A stretch of 64,000 nt of DNA from Paracentrotus lividus (GCA_940671915.1 CALNVZ010003426.1:31420712-31484711), one strand, 5' to 3'. Shown: positions 32,653 through 45,413, counted from the stretch's first letter. Notes: a model not told the origin generated them from the letters alone. Numbers and translations: made by a program.

Positions 32653-35381
32653 CTAAACATACATAAGAAAACAGGATAATTTACACTGTCTTGAATATAA
32701 AGAACATCATTATTTCTATCACTTTAATTTTTTATACAATTCTAAAGAACCATAAGGGAATTGAAAATCAAAGAAAAAGAAACGAAGAAAAAAAAGGACT
32801 TTGTCTGTTTATTATGGATCTGAGGGTGTTTGTCTGTTTGTTTTGGGGGCAAAGCCACACATTTGAAGGGGAGGAAAAAAATAAATGAATGTGAAATTAA
32901 AAGTAAAAAAATTGAAATAATTTCAAAGGGGCCATTTAAATAAAAATTGGGTGAATTCACTACTCTTGACTACTTTCAGAAGTGATAAGTGCTGGAAAAC
33001 TACTTCTTTGTCTAACAACTTTTGATAGAATATGTCAAAAAATTCCCAAAACATTTGAAGTTCAATTTATACTTCCCAACACATATTTATACAAAGGCCT
33101 CAAAAAAAAAGATTTGAAGCAAAAATCACGAATGGAAATGTAACTAAAACTAAAGCAGAAATAAAATCATAAATGAAATCAGCATGCAACTAAAATAGAA
33201 AAGACGATATCAAAAAGACAAAACGTGAGAACTTTTGATTTTTGTCTAAAATCTAAATTTAACAGGTTTCATTTTCATGATTATACATGTACATGGAAAT
33301 ATTCATAGATAAACATGGCATTTCAAAGAAAACATCAAATCTAAACATTAAACAACAAAAAATTTCACATTTGTACATGTAGATCTAGTGGTGAATCATG
33401 TGATATGCTAAAATATGTGATGTGATCTTCCCATGCATAAACCACTATTTCCCAATGACCATGTTGCATTTACATGTAATGTATGTGTAGGCTTACTATT
33501 ATAAACCACTAACCCTTTCCTGGTTGTATAGCCAAATACTATATATTTCATATAACTTTTCAGGGTGGGAATGTTTATATCAAACATTTCTATCACAACT
33601 AGCCATCTATTTGATGTAAAAACTAAGAAAAATGTTTTAACAAGTTCAAGAAAACTCATTCAATTTACCCAGCTGCATCTTTTAAAACAAGTGTCAAAGA
33701 TGATTACATTTACGTATGTACATATGGCTAGGCCTCAGGACTATGCAATGTTGAAATGTACATATTGTATCTAGAAACACCTATTAGGAACTTCAAATGA
33801 CCCCTATATGAACATGTATATTATATGTCATAATAAAAAGAAAACTATGGACTGCGAACTGGTCTGAAAATGAAACCCTTTTGCATGGAATTCAGAATAG
33901 TCAAACACATTAGAACCTCCCTTTCCCAATTCAAATTTCCTGAAGATATAGCCTCCAACCCACCAACAGGTTTTGCATACTAGAATTTGCTAACTATTCC
34001 CCTAAATAGAAACCATATATTGTGTACAGAACTATGCTACACCACATGGTAAAGACTTATTACCTGTTTACGAACATGCATACTGATTCACATTGAGATC
34101 ATTACTCAGAATGTATCTGCTCCTGTTGATTTTATATTAAACATAACCATTCTGGATATCATGCATACTTTGATCAATAACTACATGTGCAGACACAATA
34201 ACCATTGAATACCATGGCAACAATATTGAACCTCCAATCCACAAATCATTTTCACATCTTCTCTTTATAGGTTAGATGGCATTAATTAAGCAAGCAGGTG
34301 AGCATTTTTACAAACCAACTTTTTTAGTTCTTTGGATTTCAGTTTTAACTACTCTCATCTTAATATATTCCCTCTGGTACCTTGTAGTTGGAAATTCATG
34401 GCTAGTCAGTCAAGGGAGGTGACGACGAATATTTATTGGTATATTATCCCAAAGTTCCCCTAACCCCCAACAAGGAATAAATAAAAAATAATTGATTTTT
34501 TTTTATTTTTTAATGTATACAAGTCCATTGTTTGAATATCATTCTGAAAATTGTAGTCAAGATTTGTCTTTTTGTTGTTGTTGTTTTTTTGTTTTTTGTA
34601 AATATAACATAATATGCAAATGGAAGAGATTTCAAGGTTTAATTATGAAATATATAATAAATATATAATAAATATATATAAATATAATATACTAATAATA
34701 TTCAAATTGGAATACTTATCAAAGAAAATGTAAATGCCTAATCACTACTTTAATATCATTATTCTTTACAAGGTGTATTACTAAAGTTTGTAAAGTTAAT
34801 TGTTACACAAATTATCCCTTAATCCCACCTATCTCAAATCACGGATCCGTTATATCTAGATTCTCTACAAATAATTAGTGCACATAAAAGCAAGCTACAA
34901 ATGGCAAGGACAAACCTTAAATCCATTTTATCTTATAGCAGGTTAAACATTGGGTTGCCAAAGTGAACATTTAAAGCACATAATTTGTCAAAAGCAAGAA
35001 GGGTACCAACATTAATGCCCTCCTTGCTCTCAACAGTTAATATTATGCATTAGGTGCCATAATGTATAATACCAATGGGGTTATTAGAGCATTGGTGTGG
35101 TCTATACATTTATGCATACTGCCTTTCATCACAAAAAGCTGTTAAAGTGGCAACTCTTAATCCTCACCAATAGCATTGCAAGGTGGTCAAAAATAAATAT
35201 TATCAATGATTTACAAAGTATAGAAAGAAGTTGTATTCAAAAATACCCTCAGGATATGGGGTAAATTTTCTTTTTTCATTATTATAATTTCTCTATTTTT
35301 TATCGTTATTATTATACTTTCCTTTTCTTTTTTTTTTTTCTTTCAAATCACTATGAAATATTGATTTTAGGTTCTTTTTAT

Positions 35382-35419
<38 letters not shown>

Positions 35420-37936
35420 GGGGGGGGGTTCAATGACTGTCTTTAACCAAAATTTAAAGGTTTACAACAATGTAAGGGCATGAAAATTTGATATGGCCCA
35501 AGTATAGCCCAAACAAACCAAAATCTTGTTAAGAATCGTGAATTGCCACTTGTAACCTTTTTGGTAGACTAAAGCAGTATCGACCAGAAAACAAAGAACA
35601 TGCATTGTACCATCTCGTTACTCCATGGAGGCATGTTTTTAAGGTTTTTATACCATGGCTGCAAGGAATAAGAGCACATCAAAAGAAAATATACAGGTTT
35701 GAATTCATTATCGATATATAACCGATGACTGGCGATACGATCTTGTCTTTTGGAATATGTTATCAGTTGGAATCCTTTAAGATCTTATCAATGTGACCTA
35801 ATACAATTCTTATAAATGAATGCAATAAATGTTTTGTATTTGAAATTGATGATTTTAGAGAGAATATATTTGAATTAAAATAGACATTCGTTAATTACCA
35901 CCCCTCTTGAATACATTATTTGAAAAGTATGATACACCATCATTTCCCATATATCAAGTTCTGAATTTTACCATTAAAAATATATAATTTCACAGAGTAA
36001 AATGGTGCTTGTCAGAAAGGTTTAATTCAGATTTAGGTTGAAATACATTATCATCATCTCCATTTTTTATGCTTGATTTTTATACCATTTTTTATACTAT
36101 GGAAATAAAGATAAGGATACTTCTTCATTGAAATTATATGTGGATGAACACTTCAAACTGCTTTCTTGCCTCCTAAATAATCCAAATATGATTAAAACTA
36201 ATTTCATATGAGAACAAGTACACTAATAATCTTGTTCAAATCTTCTTTCCTTTTTCTTTTCTTTTCTTTTCTTTTTTATTTTCTTCTTCATTCTTTGCTT
36301 TTTTCTCTTCTTCTTTTTTTTTTTGGCATACTTATCACATCTAATGTTATATTTTCTTTTGGAGAAGCAATCCTCCCTCATAAGTTCCCAGGACAGAATG
36401 TGATATGTACATCTTTAACACTGCTAGCAAACTTGTTACACTTTTTCTATAAAAAAAAAAAATCCTCGCTATTCCCAGAAAATCTCAATAACAAAAGCCC
36501 TAGATAAAGCCAGAAGGGCAATAACTCTTTGAAAAGGAAATTGTTAATGATAATGAAAAGGTTAGAGATATATTCGGGATGAAAGCCAAAAGGGCAAAAT
36601 GCTTCCATTAAAACATTATAAATCTTTTTAACTCTAATTCTGCAAATAAAACACAAAACAAATACGGATGTTATATACATTGGGATGGGTAAACAAAGAC
36701 ATATGAGGAATAGGAGAATGGGTAATGAATAAAATGTTATGACATCACACACATAGAACTATACAATTATTTGTAATTGTGTTATTATATTTTTTAATGG
36801 CTAGAAGGGATTAGACTCATGTATGAATAAAAGAGATTATTAAAATAATTCGAAATTAAAACAATCAAAGGTAAAATGTGAGGTATAAATTAAATCAGAT
36901 ATACATCCTTCACCTATTCGACATAAAACAACCAATGCAGTCAAATAAATTTTTAAGAAGCCTGCAATATTGAAAATGTTTGTTTTCATTTGATAACTTG
37001 TAAGAGAAGATCATCATATGAAGGTGCATAACATATTCGATGATGTGGGGGGGGGGGGCATACAATGAATTGAACAATTGGTAGAAGGCTTAGTAATAAT
37101 GGCGATATGGAGGGTATAGGATCATGTAGGGTTGGGTGGCAGATGGAGAATCACATGACAATACAAGAGTACATACATTGAGAAAATGCCGGGTAATGAG
37201 AAACATGCGATTTGAGTTGTAGATATTCTAACAATAAACATGCATTAGAATGCGTAAGACTCAAATTATATTTTACAAGAGTATGTCAGCCTGCCCCACC
37301 CTCATCCTCCAAAAGGACTGTACGGGGTAACAATTTTTAAACATTTCTAAAAATCTCCGGCAAAGCAAATTCTGTCAATATATGGAAAGACAACATTAGG
37401 ACATTTTCCTATATCTTGGTGATTCTGAGTGCATTCAAGCACAAAAATATATAATTTTCATTTGCCCTTACTAAACAGAGTGATCCTCCAAATAATGAGG
37501 GATTAAACCTCTTTGTATATGTGTAAAACTGATAAAATTGATGATTACAGAAAAGACCAGATTGTTTCCCCGGTTGGAATTTGCCATATTTGGATAGTGA
37601 TGGTTAGTTGCAAAAAAAAAATGAAGGTACGATTTCTCAGATAATTGCGTTATCTGTCGATAAGTCAAGAAAAGCCTGTGTCACATACATGTTGTTTTTC
37701 TCTCGGGCCAATACAGCAAGTTAAAAAAAAATGGCTATTTTTACAAGCCGTATGGGCCCAGGAGTGATCTTTGATCCAGGTCTTACAAAGCTTCAGTATT
37801 TTTGTATTAATTTCTTTTTTTCTTAATTCATAGATATACAGCTGGTAATATTACATAAGGGGTTGTTATTCTGAGGATACTATTGCGGGAAGGAACCTGA
37901 TACAATGGGTGTTGAGGTTATGTAGAGGAGCCTTAC
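32653..37936 (-). other. Liprin-beta intron (5.3 kb)
   Basis: No further exon on either strand. It holds a long T run followed by G (about 35385-35428), T-rich tracts at 34495-34600 and 36236-36325, an ATATA-rich patch near 34640-34700, and a G run near 37047-37058. Confidence 0.6.
35385..35428. repeat. Poly-T then poly-G tract
   Basis: About 34 T followed by 10 G. On the liprin sense strand this is C10A34. The right copy has a shorter version at 48340-48368. Confidence 0.85.
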
Positions 37937-38059
37937 CTCATCCGTAGGTCTTCTTCTAAGACAGCTTGGATGGAAGTTATGAAGTCTTAGGCACTGGATA
38001 CCACGCATGATGCTCACATGATGGAAGGCACTCGTCACTTTCAACAGTAATAGATCGTC
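37937..38059 (-). CDS. PPFIBP: Liprin-beta, SAM2 end and linker to SAM3
   Basis: 123 nt, acceptor CAG (38060-38062), donor GTAAGG, phase 0 both ends. It encodes DDLLLLKVTSAFHHVSIMRG then IQCLRLHNFHPSCLRRRPTDE. The DLL-x-LKV...HH-S-I-x-R-x-I-Q pattern is the last part of the second SAM domain, and RRRP-x-DE is the conserved linker. Confidence 0.92.
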
Positions 38060-38527
38060 CTGAAATGTGTAAACATGAGTCGTTCCAGCAATTATTATTC
38101 ATCAAGAAAGGTTTTAATTCTGATTCAAATCAATTCTATTGTAATCTAATGTTTCATTAATTTTGTTTCTATGCTATGTTTGTTAATCCTTACATAATTC
38201 TCTGAGTGACATCTTTTTTAAGTGTATCTTAATAGATTTCAAGATAAACAAGATCAGGCTGCGCTAAAAGCCTAAAGGGCACAATTAAGAGTTATATGAA
38301 GCAATTTAGGAAATCCAGTATCTAGTACACAAACTTATGCAAAATGTCATTTTTTATTCAAGTTTGGCCCGTAATGGGATTATCATGTTGACTGCTATGG
38401 GATTATAAATGTTGCATGACAGAGTGCCCAATTGAAAGAAAAAAAATCCTCAAGAAAGGTATCTTCTCTTTCTTGCTACCATGACAATACATTCACATCA
38501 CGTAGAAATAAGATACCACCCCCTTAC

Positions 38528-38728
38528 CACTGTCATATAGTGCAGCATTCTACCGTCGATCTTAGCTTCAAGAAAGGTATCTTTGTACTGTGGAAGGCCT
38601 ACATCATCCAGCCATCTTGTAACCCAATGGTAGTCCAGATCACCTTGCTTGTCTTCTGACTCTGAACCCATTGCCTGCAGAGCTAGCTGAAGCTTCTTCC
38701 GATGTAAAGGGTTCTTCAGACCTAAGTA
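38528..38728 (-). CDS. PPFIBP: Liprin-beta, SAM1 end and SAM2 start
   Basis: 201 nt, acceptor CAG (38729-38731), donor GTAAGG, phase 0 both ends. It encodes YLGLKNPLHRKKLQLALQA then GDLDYHWVTRWLDDVGLPQY and KIDGRMLHYMTV. The LHRKKLQLALQA helix closes SAM1, and WVTRWLDDVGLPQY opens SAM2. This is the clearest liprin-beta signature in the window. Confidence 0.95.
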
Positions 38729-38898
38729 CTGTTTGGACAAGGTCAAAGGTGAGAATAATTTACAGGCACAAAATCCAATTTAACCAAAAACAAGATAGAA
38801 CAAATGAACGGAATCGTGAAATTGGTGATTCATTTTGCTAAAGATTGGGGCAGAATGTACATTAAAAGATCATAATACTTGTGCCCTTTTTTTTACCT

Positions 38899-39255
38899 AC
38901 TGTGGAATCACAAATCATAACTTCATCTAAAATTTCATGGAACATTTGTGTATTCAAGTTATTAAACCATTCAAACAGTTTCCCTCCAAAGGCATACTGT
39001 TGAATAGTACCTTTGGGGTTACTAACTGTAATTTGGTGATATGACCACTTCTTTCATCCTGGCTGTACAACTTATGGACTCTGGAATCACAAATAACAAC
39101 TTCATCTAAAATCAAATGGATGTTTCATTGTATTCTATTTATTAAACTATTGACACATTTTCACTCCCATTGCATACTGTTAAAAAGTACCTTTGGGGCT
39201 ACTAACTGTAAGTTTTTGATATGACAACTTCTTTCATCCCGGCCGTATATACAAC
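38899..39255. repeat. Diverged tandem duplication in a liprin intron
   Basis: 38899-39077 and 39078-39255 are direct copies sharing TGGAATCACAAAT, AAAAGTACCTTTGGGG-type, ACTAACTGTAA and ACTTCTTTCAT words in order. The pair recurs in the right copy at about 52135-52513. Confidence 0.75.
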
Positions 39256-39776
39256 TTATACTTCATTGTACTCAACCTTCTTTAAACCTTTCTCTCTTTT
39301 TTTTTGCCTTCCTTTTCAATTTACCGGAAATGGATATGGTAAATATACAGGTGTGCATAAGGTATTATATATACATGTATTGTGAATGGCATAAAGTACA
39401 TACTGACTCATTCTAGAATTGGCAATAACATCCTCATCCTGGTATATAGCCAAACCAACACAGGTGTGATGATGTGATTGAGAACTGTGGCTCCTTTCCA
39501 ACAAAATATTCGGGTGAAACAATTTGAGGATGTGGTTTTTGGAGGAAAACTGATTTATTTATTTTTTTTTATTTTTTTTCTTGCTCATTGTTACATGTCA
39601 TGGAAGAGACAGCATTTATCATCAGGATGGTGCAAACTACTTGGTTTCAAGCATGGTATACACCTGTACATGTACTTCTACTGGGATATATATATTTTTA
39701 TTTTTATTTGGCAGTATTAATTTCAGTTCTTGTATGCTTTCATCAACATAAATATTGAGCAATCTGGATGCCTCAC

Positions 39777-39927
39777 CTTTTCAAGTTCTAGAGGAGCAGC
39801 CGCAAGCAACGTTCCACCATTCTTGACCCAGACTCTACAAGCTGAAGCATACTGAGCAAGACCCATCCCTCTCAACCAATCAGCTACCTGTTCCCCTCCC
39901 CACTTTGCAAATGGAGCATTCAAATCA
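39777..39927 (-). CDS. PPFIBP: Liprin-beta, SAM1 first half
   Basis: 151 nt, enters in phase 2 after CAG (39928-39930), leaves in phase 0 at GTGAGG. It encodes (S)DLNAPFAKWGGEQVADWLRG then MGLAQYASACRVWVKNGGTL and a LELEK helix. APFAKW-x-x-EQV-x-x-WL matches the start of the first SAM domain of liprin-beta (vertebrate MPFAKWTKEQVCNWL). Confidence 0.93.
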
Positions 39928-40276
39928 CTGAAGAAAACAAAAACAAATCATGGAATTTCTCAAATTAAATGGGATAAAATAATTAGACCAAAATTATTTT
40001 CTATGATACTGCATTCTACTGAAATCATACAACACTACTACATGTATATTTACATCTCAACTGTGATATTATAACAATTCCTAAAAAACAGAAGGTTGCA
40101 ATATAAAAGCAGAACTAGCCAAAATGAGCTTACAGTGTTGAATGAATTCCGTCTAAATACTGTAAATAACCATTATTGAATATTCTCATATCATCTATGG
40201 TCAGTTCATTTTTTACACATGTATTTTATTTTTCATGATAAACATACTAATTAAAGGTTCTGAATATTTAACAAAC

Positions 40277-40432
40277 CTTGTTCCATTTCCATTCTCATTC
40301 TTCTTGAGGTCCCTTGACCAAGCGAGTCTTGGTCCTGCTGTTGCTCTTAATCGACTATTCCTAGAAAACTCCATCTGGACATCCTCCTCATCATCCCCAT
40401 TGTGAAGGTTTGCAGAGCCACTACGCTTTAAT
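40277..40432 (-). CDS. PPFIBP: Liprin-beta, linker before SAM1 (RATAGPRL motif)
   Basis: 156 nt, phase 2 in and phase 2 out, acceptor CAG (40433-40435), donor GTTTGT. It encodes LKRSGSANLHNGDDEEDVQM then EFSRNSRLRATAGPRLAWSR and DLKKNENGNGT. The RATAGPRL-x-WSRDL block just before SAM1 is highly conserved in liprin-beta, and GKLKRSGSANL across the upstream junction matches GKLRRSQSTTF. Confidence 0.92.
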
Positions 40433-40467
40433 CTGCAATAGGGAATAATATATTTTTACTTTTATTG

Positions 40468-40803
40468 TCACCCTAGCCCTCATCCTCATTCTCACATTCA
40501 CCCTCAACATCAAACTACAGTGTATCATCATCCAAACCCACACCACCAACATTGTCATCATCACTACCCTCACCTCAACCATACCATCATCTTCACCCTC
40601 ACCCTCACCATCACCGTCACTCTCATCATTACCCTCATTCTCACCCTCATCATCACCCTCACCCTCACCCTCGACCCTCACCCTCATCATCACCCCCATT
40701 ATCACCCTTACCCTTCAATCATCATCATCAGATCACCCTCACCGGACCCTCACCCTCATCCTCAACCTATCATCACCCTCATCATCACCCTCACCCTCAT
40801 CAT

Positions 40804-40835
<32 letters not shown>

Positions 40836-41917
40836 TCATCACCCATTTCACCTTACCCTCATCATCATCATCAGATCACCCTCACCGGACCCTCACCCTC
40901 ATCCTCAACCTAATCATCACCCTCATCATCACCCTCACCCTCATCATCACCCTCACCCTCATCATCACCCTCACCCTCACTCACCTTACCCTCACCCTCA
41001 ACCTCACCCTCACCATCATCCTCATCATCACCCTCATCAACAACCTCACACTCCCCACCTCTTTACCATCATTGTAATCATCACCCTCAACATCACCCCA
41101 CCCTTATCATCACCCTCACCATCACCCTCACCATCACCCTCATCACCACCCTCACCCTAGCCTAATCATCACTCCATCCAGCACCTTAACCTAATCACCA
41201 CCCTCAACCTCATCATTACCCTCACCCTCATCCTCATCATTACCCTCACCCTCAACCGCAACCTCACCTCACCATCATCCTCATCATCACCTCACCTCAT
41301 CATTACCCTCACCCTCACCACCACCCTCACCCTCATCATTACCCTCACCCTCATCCTTATCCTCAACCTATTCATCACCCTAATCATCACCCTCACCCTC
41401 ATCATCACCCTTACCCTCACCCTCACCCTCACCATCATCCTCATCATCACCGTCATCATCAACCTCACACTCACCCCTCTCTTACCATCATGTAATCATC
41501 ACCCTCACCATCACCCCACCCTCATCATCACCCTCATCACCACCCTCACCCTCAGTCTAATCATCACTCTCATCACCACCCTCAACCTAATCACCACTCT
41601 CATCCTCATCATCACCCTCACCCTCATCATTACCCTCACCCTCATCACCACCCTCACCCTCATCATTTACCCTCACACCTCAACCTCATCATTACCTCAC
41701 CTCAACCTCATACCCTCATCCATCATCCTCATCATCACCTCACCCTCAATCATACCCTCACCCTCATCCTTATCCTCAACCTATTCATCACCCTATCATC
41801 ACCCTCACCTCATCATCATCCTCACCCTCATCATCATCCTCACCCTCACACCACCCCTCACCCTCATCACACCACTCACCCTCATCATCATCCTCACCCT
41901 CAACCTATTCATCACCA
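40468..41917. repeat. CCCTCA/CATCAT satellite array in a liprin intron (left copy)
   Basis: About 1.45 kb of degenerate hexamer repeats, mainly CCCTCA mixed with CATCAT and CATTAC. On the liprin sense strand it reads TGAGGG and TGATGA, so it is G-rich with many GGG runs. Long His/Pro/Thr-rich frames on the plus strand and Met/Arg/Val-rich frames on the minus strand are by-products of the repeat and lack stops only because of its composition. Confidence 0.93.
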
Positions 41918-42304
41918 GACTGCCAAAAAAAAAACGTATTCCGTACTTTTTCTATCCTCTTCGCTTCTTAAGGGGGTACTAAGATCTATAGATGTCTATG
42001 AATGCACATCACCATCATGCCATACTACATCGCACCTGTCTTCATAGAAAACATTTAATTGCCAATGAATTGTTCTATGTCCCTCATTTACCAGAACGAA
42101 TGCCTTTGGTGCAGGGATGACACACTTGTCAAAATGTTTGGCATATTTACCTTGTTTCTATTGAAATAATTGAATAAATAAAGGTTTTCAGTCGACAGGT
42201 GATGGAGATGACATTTTCAATGATCCCAATAATTATTGACATTTAATGAGTTTGGTACCCCTTATCCAAATGAAAAAGACAAAAATACGCTTTTAGGTTG
42301 GCAG

Positions 42305-42416
42305 TACTGCATCACCCTAATCATCACCCTCACCCTCATCATCACCCTTACCCTCATCATCACCCTCGTCATCACCCACATCATCACCCTCACCCTCATC
42401 ATCATCCTCACTCTAT
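42305..42416. repeat. Short CCCTCA/CATCAT array (left copy)
   Basis: A separate ~110-bp block of the same repeat type as 40468-41917, ending 36 bp before the liprin exon border at 42452. Confidence 0.85.
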
Positions 42417-42451
42417 GATCCCAAACTTTATAGCATCGCATTTTTTCTTAC

Positions 42452-42605
42452 TTTCCAATGAGCTTTTTGATGCCTTTGCGTTTCCGGTAGTCCATGGGCG
42501 GGGTCCCTGGAGGGGCAGGGTAACCACTTCTCTCTAGGCTCTGGAAGGTGACATTTCTTGGTCTCTGCACCCCTAAGGCATCCTCTCCTTCTGACTCAGT
42601 CATGG
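42452..42605 (-). CDS. PPFIBP: Liprin-beta, linker exon ending in basic KKLIGK motif
   Basis: 154 nt, enters in phase 1 after CAG (42606-42608), leaves in phase 2 at GTAAGA. It encodes MTESEGEDALGVQRPRNVTF then QSLERSGYPAPPGTPPMDYR and KRKGIKKLIGK. The basic RKRKGIKKLIGK plus LKRSGS of the next exon aligns with the vertebrate KKSRGIMKLFGKLRRS segment. The Met is internal; this is not a start. Upstream exons (the coiled-coil half) should lie further right but none is recognisable in the window. Confidence 0.85.
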
Positions 42606-43156
42606 CTGGGAGAAACAAGATTAAGGGTATTATTACTCAAAGCGTTTAGGTTCAACTTTCTCATGCATTATTGAAAATTCCAATTTAATAACAATTTGGC
42701 AGTTTAATTTTTCATTTGATGGTTGATACTGTGTGTTAAAGATATTTCAATATGACAGTGAGATGCTTGTCCTGCATATTAATCAAAAGAAAGGTTTAAT
42801 TAAACCATCCTGTTTAGAGCATAACTTTCGCAACATAGGGGAGGGGCTCGGGGCTTGCTGCTAAAGATAATAAGGGAGATGAGAAAACCAGTCTAAAGAT
42901 GCATGTTGAGTTTAATGAAAAGGCTCAGTTAGAACAATCTTTGATGAGAAAATGTGATCAAGAGCAAAGAAATGGTGGTGCTAATAGGTAGTTGTATAGT
43001 CTGAAAGTCTCAATGTATATAACTTTTAGAACGTCTCTCTACCTGGCCTCAATAGGTAGTACAATGTACAATAAAAGCTCCATTTAATAGATGTTTATAG
43101 TAAATAGTGGTAGTATATTAAGAGTTGTGATTGGTTGAAATGATGTCACGTGTCAT

Positions 43157-43225
43157 TCACGTTTTTGTTATAGTGAACGGTTTTTGTTATATTGAACGGT
43201 TTTTTTGTTATATTGAACGGTTTTA
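43157..43225. repeat. Short tandem repeat, ~22-bp unit x3
   Basis: Three copies of GTTATAKTGAACGGTTTTT-type units. Also present in the right copy near 56457-56513. Confidence 0.75.
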
Positions 43226-43469
43226 TCATGTGTTAAAATGAATGGCGAAATCGATTGCTTTGTTGCGCTAGCGCGTAATAACAGTAAAATGGTGCGCACA
43301 ACAATAGATACGCGGAGCAACAATATACGTCACAATAGCTTAATTAGCACCAAAAGTTTGGCAAACATTGGCAAAGCTAAAACCAGATTAGGCAAGGTCA
43401 AAGATTTAGGGGTCTATTTACTATAATAAATAGTGCATGCTCTATTAATGCAACATTACTGACTCATAT

Positions 43470-45058
43470 AGGCCTCCTTCGGTCGATATCGACCATGGGT
43501 AGTGCACCCTAGGTTTTTGATGTGCTGCGTTTGAGGCAGCTTCGGCTGTGGCTGGTGAGGCCAATTCGAGATTTGCATCCCCTTCCACAATTGTCACATT
43601 TATGAGGTGTTGTTCTGATTATTGTATGCGTATTTAGTCATGTCCGTGGCGCTTTGCTTTTCCGCGCTCCGGTTGCTTCTCATTAGCGTAGGGGCAGGTG
43701 CTTTTCCTCTCGCGATTCGTAGGTTGTGTGCTTCCGAAGGATGGTCTCTCGGGGCAGTTCTTCGTAGCGGTCATGACGTGCTTCTTTTTGGCCCCAATGT
43801 GTATATTGTCTAAGTAGGTGTTAATTGTCTTCAGTTGCACGGCTGGTACAAACATGCCTTGTAATCGTGATGCTTGGACGATTCAAATTGGTAGTGGCAG
43901 CCCTCTGTCCCGGGAGGAGAGCGAAGTTTCTTGTTCCATGAGCAGATGTCTGTTTGGTATGGCGACCGGATCCTCACATTGCCGGGTGTAGCATTGCCCG
44001 GGAAGCCAAGCGGTAGGTCTGGCGTTTGCGCTGAGGCAGGCGTGTACATTGGGTAGGGAGAGACCTAGCACGAGCACGACCGTCCGGGTGTTGGTGGCAC
44101 TCGTTGGTCTTTCCAGGTGAATCCTAAGCGATGCGTCGTAAACACGGCATAATGGAAGGCTGTTCAGACCTGTTCTCTTTGTTCCTGGAGTGATGGAGTC
44201 CAACTCTTGCACTTACCTGTAGGGCAGGTGTGCGTAACAATGCGTATGCCATTATAACTGGCTGCGCGTTGGTCTTCGATTGAAAGCGTTGCTGGGTTCT
44301 TCCTAACACGTGTTGAGATCGAGGCAAAGGTAGATTGCAGCTTTCCAATGCGTTGTTGATTTCCACATCAAGGGACAGGTTGTCGCTAATTGTGGATCCA
44401 AGGTAGTATAATTGAATGGACCACATCAATTCATATTGTTCCGATGGCAATGGTTGGTGGAGCTTCCGTGTCCTGTCCAAGCACATTAGTCGCTGTTTTC
44501 AAAACCTTGATGATAAGCGCCAACTTCTTGCGATGCCTGGGAAGAGCGATTCATCAGACACTGCAGCTGTTCCTGAGTGTGCGTAGTGATGGCAGCGTCA
44601 TCAGCAAACAGCATGTCTCTGACAAGGACCTTGCGTACTTTAGTTTTGGCCCTTAGACGTGCAAGATTGAAGAGTTGACCATCTGACCTAGTGTGAAAGT
44701 AGATGCCCTCTCTTGATGATCTAAACGCATGCTTCAGGAGCAGGGAGAAGAAGATTCCGAAGAGGGTTGGGGCCAGGACACAACCTTGTTTGACTCCACT
44801 GCGGATATCGAAGGGTTTCGATGAGCTTCCATCGTATTGTACTGTCCCTCTCATGTTCTCATGGAAGGACTTGATCATGCTCCAATCTTGGAGAGAATCT
44901 GAAAGAGTCCATCTCTGCTTACCAGATCGAATGCCTTGGTTAGGTCGATAAAGGCTATGTAGAGGGGTCTCTGCTGTTCCCTACACTTCTCCTGAAGCTG
45001 TCGAAGGGAGAATATCATGTCCAGCGTGGATCTGTTGGCACGGAACCCACATTGCGAT
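43470..45058 (-). mobile_element. Non-LTR retrotransposon, RT and 3' part (left copy, cut by gap)
   Basis: Minus-strand fragments carry reverse-transcriptase blocks: QCGFRANRSTLDMIFSL and FIDLTKAFD (44875-45058), GVKQGCVLAPTLFGIFF and the catalytic MLFADDAAI (44486-44878), then a broken C-terminal part ending in a Cys/His patch near 43540-43620. Below about 44500 the frame breaks every few tens of bases. The element runs into the 25-N gap at 45059. It lies in a liprin-beta intron in the same orientation as the gene and is the same insertion as 56770-60520. Confidence 0.9.
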
Positions 45059-45083
45059 NNNNNNNNNNNNNNNNNNNNNNNNN
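45059..45083. other. Assembly gap, 25 N
   Basis: Exactly 25 N between the two copies of the duplicated segment. A fixed small N run like this is left by some long-read gap-filling programs when filled flanks overlap (from general knowledge). The sequence before it is mid-retrotransposon; the sequence after it restarts the segment at its other end. Confidence 0.95.
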
Positions 45084-45413
45084 CCATCGTGAACAGATAA
45101 AAGTTTACGTTTTGATATTAATTCTCTCAACCAATTACCATATTTTTCATATTTCCTTTTTTAATTATTGCCTTTTTCAGCAAATATTATTCCTCCCACT
45201 ATGCACTTTTCTGTATTTTCCTGTCTGTCTGTCCCTTTCTCTTCATATATTTCAACCCCCTTCCCCACCAATTTCCTACCTGCCTGCTTTCAATCAAAAG
45301 TCCATCTTTCTCTATACTCTCTCTCTCTCTCTCTCTCACACACACATCCCTGCATGTACTTCTCTATACACTTTCTCTGTGTCACTCTTGCCATGTTTTT
45401 GCATCACATTTAC

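Larger units (their letters stand above)
32202..45058. repeat. Left copy of a ~13-kb duplicated segment
   Basis: Collinear over its full length with 45090-58195. It includes liprin exons, the CCCTCA array, microsatellites and the non-LTR element. All liprin exons in this copy keep their frame and phase, so it is the more accurate copy up to at least 42605. It ends at the 25-N gap inside the reverse-transcriptase sequence. Confidence 0.95.

Noticed and set aside
32742-32960. Reverse-strand frame upstream of the SAM3 exon
   Set aside because: Same strand as liprin-beta but rich in Phe/Lys from poly-A/T, no homology to the protein, and the exon chain is already complete in phase without it.
40520-41160. 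185- and 202-codon His/Pro/Thr-rich frames as a novel secreted protein
   Set aside because: They are translations of the CCCTCA/CATCAT satellite; several frames are open at once and all sit inside a liprin-beta intron.
43238-43426. 62-codon forward frame starting MNGEIDCF
   Set aside because: It does not survive in the right copy, has no domain, and lies next to a short tandem repeat in a liprin intron.
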